Positions 40,994 to 50,571 of a DNA stretch of 64,000 nucleotides are shown here, one piece after another (position 1 is the stretch's first letter; each line of letters begins with the position of its first letter). This DNA comes from Euryarchaeota archaeon UBA171 (GTDB lineage Archaea; Thermoplasmatota; Poseidoniia; Poseidoniales; Thalassarchaeaceae), in NCBI GenBank assembly GCA_002497295.1, contig DANO01000029.1, positions 6,469 to 70,468 of the forward strand, in the 5' to 3' direction. The notes beneath the pieces are model-generated. The model searched no databases, had not been told where the DNA came from, and was given only the letters and a program-made list of their open reading frames with translations. The position numbers were made by a program, and so were the translations under genes.

Positions 40994-42523
40994 GTGAATT
41001 GGTCAAATCTTGAATTCAATGAAACCTGCGAACAACTACTGATACCTCTTTTCCAAGGAGTCACTCGAGCACCCAACAATGCACTATCTGGTCTGGGGCG
41101 TAGTCAAAGAAATCTAGTCAGAGAAGCCATCTCTTCGAATGATTTTGAGGGGAAGGAAGGAGAAAATATGGTTGTGTGGACGCCGGGATGCAGAGTTATG
41201 CTTGTCGGAATGGGTGAGAAGAGCGCGATTAATCATGATCTTGCACGAATGACCGGCGCCCGTGTAATGGGCTCACTTTCAAAGAAAAACGGACTATCCG
41301 TATGTGTTAGATTCACTTCGGGTTGGTCCGGTGGTCGTATGGTCGATTTTGCAGAAGGGATGATGCTGCGAGACTATGAATTCATTGAACATCAAGATAT
41401 TGGAGAAGACCATATCCTGGCTCCTTGGTCGGTTCAATTCCAAGCCAGTACCAGATATCAAGATCATCTCAAGGAGGGTCTTTCCAAGTCACATGCTTTG
41501 GTCAAGGGAGTACATCTAGCACGTGACCTTGGTAATGAGCCGGCTAACGTTCTATACCCAATGGAATACGCCCATAGAGCACAAAAATGGGCAGATGATA
41601 AAGAAAATGTTGTAGTTGAGGTATACGACTGGGATAAGCTCAACGAACTAGGCATGGGGGGATTGATCAACGTAGGCAAAGGGAGTGATAGGAAACCCTG
41701 CATGGTCCTCTTCACCCTCAATCCTGATGCAGACAAGGATATTCGTCGACCATGTATCGTAGGGAAGGGGATTACTTTCGATACAGGGGGTATTTCCATC
41801 AAACCAACGAGCGGTATGTGGGACATGAAATATGATATGTGTGGTGCTGCCACTGTTTTCGGTCTGATGGAGGCCCTGTACTCTACTGGCTACGGTCGTA
41901 GAGTAAACGGAATAGCGTGTTTGGCAGAGAATATGCCCGGATCTGGGGCATATAGGCCTGGAGACGTATTCAAGACATATTCTGGAAAAACTGTGGAGGT
42001 CTTCAGTACAGACGCCGAAGGCAGGAATGTTTTGGCTGATGGACTTTGCAAGGCAGGAGAGTTCGATCCTGAATTCATTGTAGATTTAGCAACCCTCACA
42101 GGTGCGGTAGTGGTCGCTTTAGGCAATCAGATAACCGGAATGTGGGGCAATGATTCTGCACTTGTTAAGAGGGTCGAATCGGCTGCCTCATTATCTGGGG
42201 AACCAGTCTGGGAAATGCCTCTGAATGACCAATTCAAGAGATACATGACAGATTCAGCGTTCGCGGACATAAGAAATGGTTCAATTGGAGGAAGGGCCGG
42301 TTCATCTAATGGCGCGGCGGCTTTCTTGGAGTTCTTCGTCCCATCTAGGGAAGAGAATGGGGGCTCTTCGAAAATACCATGGGTGCATTTGGATATCGCA
42401 GGAACTGCATGGGGCCCCGGTTCCAAGGCTCGGACGGAGCGCGAGAATCCATTCTTCCAGTTTGGTACATCGGGAGTGCATGTAAGGACCCTGCATCGTC
42501 TTATCACAAGCGATGACCGTTGA
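40994..42523 (+). CDS. pepA: M17 leucyl aminopeptidase
   Basis: The 509-residue protein has the two-domain M17 layout. The C-terminal catalytic half shows GKGITFDTGGISIKP, MKYDMCGAATV, the metal-binding STDAEGR and LATLTGAVVVALG. It removes N-terminal residues from peptides in the cytoplasm. A GTG at 40994 is chosen because homology to the N-terminal domain begins there; the AT-rich DNA just upstream has a TATA-like box near 40946. It follows the secreted carboxypeptidase gene, a pairing that fits uptake of protein as food. Confidence 0.88.
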   Translation: MNWSNLEFNETCEQLLIPLFQGVTRAPNNALSGLGRSQRNLVREAISSNDFEGKEGENMVVWTPGCRVMLVGMGEKSAINHDLARMTGARVMGSLSKKNGLSVCVRFTSGWSGGRMVDFAEGMMLRDYEFIEHQDIGEDHILAPWSVQFQASTRYQDHLKEGLSKSHALVKGVHLARDLGNEPANVLYPMEYAHRAQKWADDKENVVVEVYDWDKLNELGMGGLINVGKGSDRKPCMVLFTLNPDADKDIRRPCIVGKGITFDTGGISIKPTSGMWDMKYDMCGAATVFGLMEALYSTGYGRRVNGIACLAENMPGSGAYRPGDVFKTYSGKTVEVFSTDAEGRNVLADGLCKAGEFDPEFIVDLATLTGAVVVALGNQITGMWGNDSALVKRVESAASLSGEPVWEMPLNDQFKRYMTDSAFADIRNGSIGGRAGSSNGAAAFLEFFVPSREENGGSSKIPWVHLDIAGTAWGPGSKARTERENPFFQFGTSGVHVRTLHRLITSDDR

Positions 42524-42607
42524 AAATGGTTGAAAACCTGTATATTTGATAGATTCTGCATTATATCCGGGCATGTTCTATACGTTGAACGGAGTTTTGC
42601 AGGTTAC

Positions 42608-43582
42608 ATGAATGGGTCGTCCAAGGTGTTTATTGCTTGCCTGCTCACAGTAGTAGTTCTTTCATCGAGTGTGGCCGCTCAAGACGCTGAGGAGAGTGTG
42701 GAAGAGGAGTCCAACATTATCATCGATTATGTTCTTCCGCTCTCTTTAGCGTATATCATGTTCTCACTAGGACTGGGTTTGAAAGTATCTGACTTTGGTC
42801 TTATTTTGAGTGAGCCGAAGGCATTTGCAGTGGGATTGGGGAACCAGATGGTTGTCCTGCCGTTAGCAGGATTTGGCATAGCAAGCATCTTCGATTTATC
42901 TGGAGAGATGGCGGTCGGCCTAATGATTCTAGCTTGTTGTCCGGGAGGTGTGACATCCAATATTCTGACAAAACTAGCAGGGGGCGACACCGCTCTATCA
43001 ATTTCATATACCGCAGTTGTGAGTGTTGTATCCGTAATCACACTTCCACTCATAGTTGGTCTCTCAATGGATCATTTCATGGGTACTGCGTCGCCAAATA
43101 TCGAAATCTTCGAGTTGGGAGTAACGATGTTTCTTCTGACTACTGTTCCTGTAATGATTGGAATGTTAATACGCAGATATTCAGAGACCTCTGCTGATGG
43201 TATTGAACCATTAATCGGAAAAATCGCGGCTGTTCTTTTCATCATAATCGTCATTGCGGCTATTGCAAGCGAATTTGACACTCTGATGGAAAATATTGGG
43301 GCGCTTGGTCCGGCAGTTGTTATACTCAATATTCTGATGCTTGGAATAGGTTGGAAGAGTGCAACGGTTCTTGATCTTGAAAATAATCAGGCAACAACTG
43401 TTTCGATAGAGAGTGGCATACAGAATGCAACCGTGGGCATTACGGTAGGGGGCCTTATACTGGCTCCCGAGGCGGGTGCAACCCTATCTGTGCTGAGTCT
43501 TCCATCAGGAGTCTATGGCGTTATGATGTACTTCGTCATAGCACCATTCCTCTATTGGAGGATTAGTATGTCGAAGATGTGA
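42608..43582 (+). CDS. Bile acid:sodium symporter (BASS) family transporter
   Basis: The 324-residue protein starts with a probable signal-anchor and then about nine membrane helices. The BASS core is recognisable in MFSLGLGLKVSDFGLIL, LILACCPGGVTSNILTKLAGGD and TVSIESGIQNATVGI. Bacterial and archaeal members import organic acids with sodium. The ATG at 42608 is preferred over an ATG at 42530 because it directly precedes the hydrophobic start. It converges on dnaK with 1 nt between the stops. Confidence 0.9.
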   Translation: MNGSSKVFIACLLTVVVLSSSVAAQDAEESVEEESNIIIDYVLPLSLAYIMFSLGLGLKVSDFGLILSEPKAFAVGLGNQMVVLPLAGFGIASIFDLSGEMAVGLMILACCPGGVTSNILTKLAGGDTALSISYTAVVSVVSVITLPLIVGLSMDHFMGTASPNIEIFELGVTMFLLTTVPVMIGMLIRRYSETSADGIEPLIGKIAAVLFIIIVIAAIASEFDTLMENIGALGPAVVILNILMLGIGWKSATVLDLENNQATTVSIESGIQNATVGITVGGLILAPEAGATLSVLSLPSGVYGVMMYFVIAPFLYWRISMSKM

Positions 43583-43583
43583 T

Positions 43584-45452
43584 TCAATCCTCATCTTCAA
43601 CGACTTCGAAATCCGCTTCGTGGACTCCTTCATCTGATTCGTCTTCTTGATTGTCTTCTTCCATATCCTTGGCTGCAGCTTCGTATATTTTGATGGAAAG
43701 AGCCTGCATGAGTCCTTCTAACTCGCTTATCTTGGACTGCACTCCGGCTTCATCGATTTCATCCGCATCGATTGGGACATCTCCATTCGTGACCATTGAT
43801 TCGAGTTCATTTAGCTTCTCCAAAACTGGTTCTGTATCTTCTTCCTCGAGCTTATCGCCGGCTTCTTCAATAGTTTTTCGAGTTTGATATACTATGCTCT
43901 CAGCCTGGTTCTTTAGTTCGACTCGTGCCTTCCTCTTACGGTCTTCGTCGGCAAATTCTTCAGCCTCTTCAATCTTAGATTTAATCTCGTCTTCACTCAG
44001 AGATGTTTGGCTCTCTATGGTGATTTTTTGTTCCTTTCCTGTACCGAGATCTTTCGCTGAAACATTCACGATTCCATTCGCATCTATATCGAATGTGACT
44101 TCGATCTGCGGTATCCCCCTGGGTGCAGCGGGTATCCCTGTAAGATGGAATTTTCCGAGAGTGATATTGTCTTTAGCGAACTGTCTCTCTCCTTGGAGAA
44201 CATGAACCTCGACAGCAGGCTGGTTATCGGCAGCAGTGGAGAATGTCTCCGATCGCTTGCTTGGTATGGTGGTGTTCCGCTCGATCATCGTAGTCATGAC
44301 TCCGCCTAGAGTCTCGATTCCAAGCGTAAGGGGCGTGACGTCCAGAAGGAGTACGTCGGTGACACCAGAATCTCCAACGATTATTCCAGCCTGAAGAGCT
44401 GCTCCCATGGCGACTGCCTCGTCGGGGTTAACACCCTTGAACGGAGCTTTGCCGACCTCTTGCTCAATTGCAGATTGAACGGCGGGGACGCGAGTGGATC
44501 CGCCTACCAGAATCACCTTGTCGACCTTGCCCTTAGATACTCCTGCATCCTTCATGGCTTGGCGTGTAGGTGAAAGCGTCCTTGAGATCAATGGCTCGAT
44601 TAGTTCCTCGAACTTGGACTTCGATAGTGTGATGTCAAGATGCTCGGGCTGACCGTCCCGACTTGTAATAAATGGCAGATTAACCTGAGCAGAGCCAGAG
44701 CCTGAAAGCTCTATTTTTGCTTTCTCTGCGTTTTCACGAAGTCTGCTCATAGCCTGTGAATCAGCGGATAAATCGATGCCGGTGTCTTTCTTGTACTCAT
44801 CAACAAGCCATGTGATGATGACCTCGTCGAAGTCATCCCCTCCAAGCCTGTTGTCTCCGGAAGTCGCCTTCACTTCTATCTGTGGCTGACCATCGACTTG
44901 ATAGATTTCAAGAACAGAAACATCGAATGTCCCTCCCCCGAGATCGTATACTAAGATGGTCTGATCTTCTTCTTTATTCACTCCATATGCGAGTGCCGCT
45001 GCGGTGGGCTCGTTGATTATTCTAAGAACTTCTAATCCTGCAATTCGTCCTGCATCTTTAGTCGCCTTCCTCTGGGCATCGGTAAAATATGCGGGGCATG
45101 TAATCACGGCTTTCTTGATTTCCTGGCCGAGATATGCTTCTGCATCCGCCTTCAGTTTCTGTAGAATGAATGCTGACATTTCTTGAGGGGTGTATGTGGA
45201 GTCATCGATTTCAGATGACCAATCAGTTCCCATCTCTCGCTTGACCGACAAGATGGTTCGGTCCGCATTAGTCACAGCCTGACGCTTTGCAGTAATTCCG
45301 ATGTGGCGCTCTCCATCTTTGGCGAAGGCTACTACGCTTGGGGTGGTTCGTGCTCCTTCCGAATTTGGGATTACGACGGCTTGGCCTCCCTCCAGAGTTG
45401 CCACGCAGCTGTTGGTTGTTCCTAGATCAATTCCGATAACAGGTGTGCTCAT
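43584..45452 (-). CDS. dnaK: Hsp70 chaperone DnaK
   Basis: The 622-residue protein is a complete Dna[14 protein letters not shown] (6-18), the hinge [25 protein letters not shown], a beta-sandwich substrate domain and an acidic helical lid. The C-terminus has no EEVD-like motif, as expected. The gene lies 18 nt after the Hsp20-like gene in one unit. No grpE or dnaJ is adjacent, unlike in bacteria. Archaeal DnaK genes are usually of bacterial origin. Confidence 0.97.
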   Translation of the reverse strand: MSTPVIGIDLGTTNSCVATLEGGQAVVIPNSEGARTTPSVVAFAKDGERHIGITAKRQAVTNADRTILSVKREMGTDWSSEIDDSTYTPQEMSAFILQKLKADAEAYLGQEIKKAVITCPAYFTDAQRKATKDAGRIAGLEVLRIINEPTAAALAYGVNKEEDQTILVYDLGGGTFDVSVLEIYQVDGQPQIEVKATSGDNRLGGDDFDEVIITWLVDEYKKDTGIDLSADSQAMSRLRENAEKAKIELSGSGSAQVNLPFITSRDGQPEHLDITLSKSKFEELIEPLISRTLSPTRQAMKDAGVSKGKVDKVILVGGSTRVPAVQSAIEQEVGKAPFKGVNPDEAVAMGAALQAGIIVGDSGVTDVLLLDVTPLTLGIETLGGVMTTMIERNTTIPSKRSETFSTAADNQPAVEVHVLQGERQFAKDNITLGKFHLTGIPAAPRGIPQIEVTFDIDANGIVNVSAKDLGTGKEQKITIESQTSLSEDEIKSKIEEAEEFADEDRKRKARVELKNQAESIVYQTRKTIEEAGDKLEEEDTEPVLEKLNELESMVTNGDVPIDADEIDEAGVQSKISELEGLMQALSIKIYEAAAKDMEEDNQEDESDEGVHEADFEVVEDED

Positions 45453-45470
45453 TCTTCAATCATCCCCTAA

Positions 45471-46079
45471 TTATTCCATCCTCAGTGTCACATCAAGGAT
45501 GCCATTGTTTAGACTCCATTCCTCGATACGACTGGCTGCGAAGGGAATAGAGAAACCTCTGAGAGGATTGAGGAGGTTATGCCTCAATAATTCGATTATT
45601 CTTCCACCATCGGCTAATGCGAGGTCGACCGACCCATCATCTGCCTCCGGGATAGAGGTGACATCAATCATCACATTGGCTAGCCCGTCCTCATGGATGA
45701 AATCTGTATCGGGGATCTCAATGAGTCTGTTATCTTCCCTTGGCTCGGTTACAACTTCTACCTGCTCGCTGGGCGTATTTTTTGAGGATTTCACAGATAC
45801 CTCGAATCCCATCTTTGAGAGCATGTCTGCAAAGCCTCCTGGACCGGACATCATAGCCTCAATATTCTTCCTAATCTCCTCAGGATCCCCTTTTCCATTC
45901 AGAGTGATATCCGTCTTGGATAGGGATTTAGAGTCGATTCCCATTCGTTCAAAATGCTCCTCTAACTGATTCATCATATTCTCCAGCATTTCCATATCCA
46001 TGGGTATACCCATCTGTTCGAATACCTTAGACATCTCACGTATGATGTCTCTTTCCCAGTTGTTTTCTTCAGAGGTCAT
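45471..46079 (-). CDS. Hsp20/GvpH-like protein upstream of dnaK
   Basis: From the ATG at 46079 the 202-residue protein has an acidic helical N-terminus rich in Met and Glu (about 1-60), a linker, and a C-terminal alpha-crystallin-like part: VMIDVTSIPEADDGSVDLAL and the end strand NNGILDVTLRM. This resembles small heat-shock proteins of the GvpH group. It is the first gene of the dnaK transcript, where bacteria would carry grpE. A helper chaperone role is the best guess. A TTG at 46094 is an alternative start. Confidence 0.65.
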   Translation of the reverse strand: MTSEENNWERDIIREMSKVFEQMGIPMDMEMLENMMNQLEEHFERMGIDSKSLSKTDITLNGKGDPEEIRKNIEAMMSGPGGFADMLSKMGFEVSVKSSKNTPSEQVEVVTEPREDNRLIEIPDTDFIHEDGLANVMIDVTSIPEADDGSVDLALADGGRIIELLRHNLLNPLRGFSIPFAASRIEEWSLNNGILDVTLRME

Positions 46080-46207
46080 TGTATCACTAATCAACCATTG
46101 GTTGTATAGTCGATGATGGGGGTGGTATATGAATCCCCCGTAGTAGTATAAATGATAGAACTTCGAAGGAGAGGTTCCTTGATATTAGCGAAGATACTCG
46201 TATCGTC
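46080..46207. promoter_or_regulatory. Divergent promoter for the dnaK and thermosome genes with a palindrome
   Basis: A perfect 13-bp palindrome, CAACCATTGGTTG, lies at 46092-46104. A TATA-like box for the plus-strand thermosome is at 46147-46154 (TATAAATG), and the minus-strand dnaK unit has one near 46125-46133 (read as TCATATACC). The palindrome lies at or just after the start expected for the dnaK transcript, a good position for a heat-shock repressor. The G/C runs at 46118-46122 and 46135-46139 could form a second short inverted repeat. Confidence 0.55.
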
Positions 46208-47803
46208 GTGTCCTCCCCTGACGAAGACCTCACCCTCCAAGATACAGACAGGGTAACAGGTAGGGCTGCGCTAGTTGGAAATGCAAGGGCTGCTTTGGCC
46301 GTAGCAGCTGCTGTGAGGTCGACATTAGGCCCAAAAGGGATGGACAAGATGCTCATTGATCAGAATGGAGAAGTTCTGATTACTAATGACGGGGCTACGG
46401 TTTTAGATACGGCCAAGGTAGAACATCCAACTGCGAAACTAGTGATTGAAACGAGTATCACACAGGATCGAGTGGCAAGAGATGGGACGACTACTTCCAT
46501 ACTGATATTAGCAGAATTACTCAGAAATGCACTCGAGCTTTCCAGATCTGGACTTCATCCGACAATAATTGCTGATTCGTACAGATCCGCATATTCGATG
46601 TGCATGAAAGAAATAGATTCGATTGCGAGGCCCATCACCTCTGATGAAGATGTGCGGTACATTGTATCAACCTGCATAGGGCAGAAAATCGATTCGTCCA
46701 TGCTCGATTTAGTATGCATGCTCGCATTGGATGCTTCTGAATCGATTGAGGTGAATGATCCAGAGGGAGAACGGATTTTGGTTAAACGGATTTCTCTAGA
46801 AGAGGGTGCAGTCACAGATACAGAACTTGTTTCTGCCTTCGTTACCAGGAAGCAGAGATTTGACAAATCTATGCCAAATCATGGAGGAAGTTGCTCTATT
46901 GCGGTGATTGATGGGGGTCTTGAGGTACCGGAACTAGAATTCGATGCTGAGCTTGAGATAAGTTCGTTGGGGGTCAGAGAAGGATTTACTCAGCGAAAGA
47001 GGAAGAAATTGGAGGGTCTTGTTTCACATCTTGAGTCTCTCGGAGTTGGAATTCTGGCTGTGCGGGACGGTATAGACGAAGAAGCACAGAGCATGCTCAG
47101 GAAAGCAGGCATCAATTGCTTCAGGAGATTCGACAAGGAAGATCTGAACAGGCTCTCCCAGATAACAGGGGCCATGATTGTCCGATCTATTGAAGTCACT
47201 GAAAGTACGCATCTTGGGCGTTGTGATTCATGGAAAGAGCGTAAAGTATCAGGTGTTCACTATCTGCATGTAGTATCAAATTCTGGTCGAGGGAAGACTC
47301 TTCTCGTCAGAGGTTCAACTCCTGCTCTTAGAGATGAAGTCGTTCGGACTTTCGATGATGCACTCGGAGTTGCAGTTAGAGTCTCCGGGACTGCGCCTAT
47401 GCTCCCCGGAGGAGGCTCGACATGGAGTCACCTTGCACGCATGCTTAGGAATGAGGCGAGTAAGTATGCAGGGAAGAGGCAATTGGCTGTTGAAGGATTT
47501 GCAGATGCCCTGGAAACCATCCCTCGGGTCCTTGCACAGAATTCAGGCCATGATCCAATAGACAGGATTCTTGAACTGTCTGCTGCACAGACGAAGGATG
47601 GTCCATGGGTTGGTTTCGATTTAATGACTGATAATCTCGTGAGTCTCGATTCGATTGGAATAATAGATCTTCGACTGGTTGTTGAGAATGCATTGTCTGG
47701 AGCTACTGAGGGCGCTATATCGGTACTCAGGATCGATGATGTCCTGTGGGCCAAGGTCGAGCCAGGGGAGCCTGACTGGAATCAAGACGAGGATGAAGAT
47801 TGA
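46208..47803 (+). CDS. Divergent group II chaperonin (thermosome) subunit
   Basis: The 531-residue protein has the thermosome layout: LGPKGMDKMLIDQNGEVLIT (40-59), NDGATVL, and GGG near the end (LPGGGST). The ATP loop motif is RDGTT (91-95) where GDGTT is nearly invariant; the aspartate remains but the leading Gly is Arg. The late FDDALGVAV keeps a conserved Asp, while the following motif has lost its normal VxxGGxVxGGGA pattern. It is probably a specialised paralogue. The start is a GTG at 46208, with no clear ribosome binding site. Confidence 0.87.
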   Translation: MSSPDEDLTLQDTDRVTGRAALVGNARAALAVAAAVRSTLGPKGMDKMLIDQNGEVLITNDGATVLDTAKVEHPTAKLVIETSITQDRVARDGTTTSILILAELLRNALELSRSGLHPTIIADSYRSAYSMCMKEIDSIARPITSDEDVRYIVSTCIGQKIDSSMLDLVCMLALDASESIEVNDPEGERILVKRISLEEGAVTDTELVSAFVTRKQRFDKSMPNHGGSCSIAVIDGGLEVPELEFDAELEISSLGVREGFTQRKRKKLEGLVSHLESLGVGILAVRDGIDEEAQSMLRKAGINCFRRFDKEDLNRLSQITGAMIVRSIEVTESTHLGRCDSWKERKVSGVHYLHVVSNSGRGKTLLVRGSTPALRDEVVRTFDDALGVAVRVSGTAPMLPGGGSTWSHLARMLRNEASKYAGKRQLAVEGFADALETIPRVLAQNSGHDPIDRILELSAAQTKDGPWVGFDLMTDNLVSLDSIGIIDLRLVVENALSGATEGAISVLRIDDVLWAKVEPGEPDWNQDEDED

Positions 47804-48738
47804 GCCACGCCTACCATCATAGAATCAACTAGCTGATCTATGTCGAATCTTGATTCCCAGCCCCAATCATTCCTAGCAGGAGCATCGTCTACATCTTCTG
47901 GCCAAGTGTCAGCTATTTGCTGACGTTCGTCCGGAATGAATCGCATTACCGCGTTCGGCCTCCTGCGACGTATGCAGTGTGCTAATTCCATGGCTGAGAA
48001 GCTTACGCCTCTGACATTGTACCCGGGCCTCCATCTAGAGAGTTTCTCAGATGGGGCGCTCATGAGTTCCATGGTGGCTCTAATTGCATCCTGCATCATC
48101 ATCATTGGAAGTTTGGTATCTCCGCGGACAAAGAAATCGTACTTTTCATTTTCATGAATTCCATAGAATACCTGAACTGCATAATCTGTAGTTCCGCCAG
48201 TCGGAGGAGTTGTCCAAGACAGCAGTCCTGGATACCTCAAACCACGAGCATCTACGCCATAGTTTTGGAAATACTTCAGCATCATTTCCTCTCCTTCTTT
48301 CTTAGTTCGACCGTATACGGTGGTCGGCGACAGAGGGGAATGTTGCATCGCAATAGGTCTTGAATCAGGTCCGAATACTGCTATTGAAGAGGGTGCAAAA
48401 ACTCTGCATCCATGATTTCGAGCTGCATCGAGAATGTTTTGAAGGCCCCCCAGGTTTACTCTCTCGCACAGGTCAGGATCTTTCTCCCCATGCGCGGAAA
48501 GAACTGCTGCAAGATGATAGATGGTATCGATGGAGTGCTCGGAAATCGCTCTTGAAATCGCATCATAATCAAGTACATCTAACAACTGAAAGGGTCCTCC
48601 TTGGCTTCCTTCATCGCGAATATCGGTGGTTAATACAGAGCCTTTCCCGTACATTGCTTGGAGAGTAGTAGTAAGATCAGAGCCTATCTGTCCGAGGGCC
48701 CCGGTGACTAGAATTTGGCTCCCGAGCACGCCGACCAT
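47782..48738 (-). CDS. L-threonine 3-dehydrogenase, SDR (epimerase-like) type
   Basis: The 318-residue protein matches the extended-SDR TDH family: VTGALGQIGSDL (11-22), HLAAVLSAHGE, PSSIAVFGP, YGRTKKEGEEM, RYPGLLSW and GGTTDYAVQVF, ending in a LPMMMMQDAIRAT segment. It oxidises threonine to 2-amino-3-ketobutyrate with NAD. The ATG at 48738 directly precedes the nucleotide-binding strand and is preferred over one 60 nt upstream. Its 3' end overlaps the thermosome gene by 22 nt. Confidence 0.9.
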   Translation of the reverse strand: MVGVLGSQILVTGALGQIGSDLTTTLQAMYGKGSVLTTDIRDEGSQGGPFQLLDVLDYDAISRAISEHSIDTIYHLAAVLSAHGEKDPDLCERVNLGGLQNILDAARNHGCRVFAPSSIAVFGPDSRPIAMQHSPLSPTTVYGRTKKEGEEMMLKYFQNYGVDARGLRYPGLLSWTTPPTGGTTDYAVQVFYGIHENEKYDFFVRGDTKLPMMMMQDAIRATMELMSAPSEKLSRWRPGYNVRGVSFSAMELAHCIRRRRPNAVMRFIPDERQQIADTWPEDVDDAPARNDWGWESRFDIDQLVDSMMVGVAQSSSSS

Positions 48739-48841
48739 GACGTGTAAATAATCAGGCGATACTTGAACATCGATCATACAAGGTAGTAGCATTGCCAAGG
48801 TTCATATGCGACGTAAAATGGCTCCATATCCCGTTGTTATC

Positions 48842-50506
48842 ATGAAATATGTGATTGTGACGGGCGGCGTTCTATCTGGTCTCGGCAAGGGAATCACGGC
48901 GAGTAGCATAGGAGTCCTGATGAAATCGGTCGGGATGAAAGTCACTTCGATAAAGATCGATCCATACCTAAACAGCGATGCTGGTACGATGTCGCCGTTC
49001 GAGCACGGTGAAGTATTCGTATTGGATGATGGCGGGGAGGCAGATCTCGATCTTGGCAATTATGAGCGATTTCTTGATGTCTCTCTGACCCGCGACCACA
49101 ACTTAACCACGGGCAAAGTGTACTCGGCGGTCATCGAACGGGAGCGTAGAGGGGACTATCTTGGAAAGACTGTTCAAGTCATACCCCACATAACCAACGA
49201 AATACAAGATTGGATCGAGCGTGTAAGCATACTTCCGACAAATGATTCGGGCGATGCTCCAGATGCATGCGTGATTGAACTTGGAGGAACTGTGGGGGAC
49301 ATAGAGAGTTCTCCATTCGTAGAGGCTCTGAGACAATTTCAATTCAGAGTGGGGCGTGAGAATGTTTGTTTCGTCCATGTTAGCTTGGTTCCCGTGATGG
49401 GGCCTGTGGGGGAACAGAAAACAAAACCTACTCAACACACTGTGAAGGAGTTGCGAGGACTGGGTATAACCCCCGATCTTATTGTATGCAGATCCAAAGA
49501 TCCTCTGCATGACGAAGTAAAGGAGAAGTTGGCTGCTTTCTGCCATGTGGAGCCGAGAGCGGTAATTTCCGCGCACGACGTATCAAATCTGTATCAGATA
49601 CCGATTTCATTTGAGAGGCAGGGCGTCAGGTCGATGATTGCAGAATGCATCGGAGTAGAAGAATCGGATCATGACGAATATCTGGAACAATGGCGTGAGA
49701 TGGCGGACAGAGTGGACAGTCTGAATGAGGAAGTTAAAATTGCCATGGTTGGCAAGTATACCGGTCTTTCAGACTCCTATCTCAGCGTCATAAAGGCGCT
49801 CCAGCATTCTGCTATCGCCGTAAATCGTAAACTCACAATCGACTGGATAGAGTCGACTGACCTAGATTCATCTATGCTCAACTCGGATGAGGATTCCTAC
49901 AATGCTGCATGGGAGAAGCTCAAGTTAGCTGACGGCATACTTGTTCCCGGCGGATTCGGCAACCGCGGCGTCGAGGGCAAGGTTGAGGCAGCCAGATATG
50001 CACGTGAAAATAATGTTCCATACCTCGGAATATGTCTTGGGCTGCAGATTGCTACCATTGAATTCTGTAGGAATGTTCTGAATTTGGAGGGTGCGAATTC
50101 AGAAGAGTTTGTTGAAGATTCCGGGAGTCTCGAATATCCTGCAGTCGTATTCATGCCAGAAATATCCAAGACGCATATGGGCGGAACAATGAGGTTGGGT
50201 GCCAAGATTACGCCATTTGTAGTGGATGACTGCAAGATTAAGCGGCTTTACGGGGGATTGGATGCGGTGAGCGAAAGACACAGGCACCGATATGAAGTAA
50301 ATCCGGATCTGATAGACCGTATAGAAGAAGCGGGGTTGGTCTATGTCGGCAAGGATGACACGGGACAGAGATGTGAGATCATGGAATTGATGGGTCACCC
50401 GTATTTCGTTGGTACCCAATATCATCCAGAGTTCAAATCTCGTCCAGGACGTCCCAGTCCTCCATTCCTAGGTTTATTGAAAGCAGCATCTGGACAGCTC
50501 GAATAA
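48842..50506 (+). CDS. pyrG: CTP synthase
   Basis: The 554-residue protein is a complete CTP synthase: N-terminal synthetase domain with [47 protein letters not shown] and [11 protein letters not shown], and a C-terminal glutaminase domain with [17 protein letters not shown] (catalytic Cys) and [12 protein letters not shown] (His-Glu). It makes CTP from UTP and glutamine. The ATG at 48842 gives the classic MKY start; an in-frame ATG 12 codons upstream exists. Confidence 0.97.
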   Translation: MKYVIVTGGVLSGLGKGITASSIGVLMKSVGMKVTSIKIDPYLNSDAGTMSPFEHGEVFVLDDGGEADLDLGNYERFLDVSLTRDHNLTTGKVYSAVIERERRGDYLGKTVQVIPHITNEIQDWIERVSILPTNDSGDAPDACVIELGGTVGDIESSPFVEALRQFQFRVGRENVCFVHVSLVPVMGPVGEQKTKPTQHTVKELRGLGITPDLIVCRSKDPLHDEVKEKLAAFCHVEPRAVISAHDVSNLYQIPISFERQGVRSMIAECIGVEESDHDEYLEQWREMADRVDSLNEEVKIAMVGKYTGLSDSYLSVIKALQHSAIAVNRKLTIDWIESTDLDSSMLNSDEDSYNAAWEKLKLADGILVPGGFGNRGVEGKVEAARYARENNVPYLGICLGLQIATIEFCRNVLNLEGANSEEFVEDSGSLEYPAVVFMPEISKTHMGGTMRLGAKITPFVVDDCKIKRLYGGLDAVSERHRHRYEVNPDLIDRIEEAGLVYVGKDDTGQRCEIMELMGHPYFVGTQYHPEFKSRPGRPSPPFLGLLKAASGQLE

Positions 50507-50571
50507 TTCTGAGATTGAGTTTCTAAGTGCTCTGAAACATGACTTATTATCGTCCATGGCTATGCTAGACA

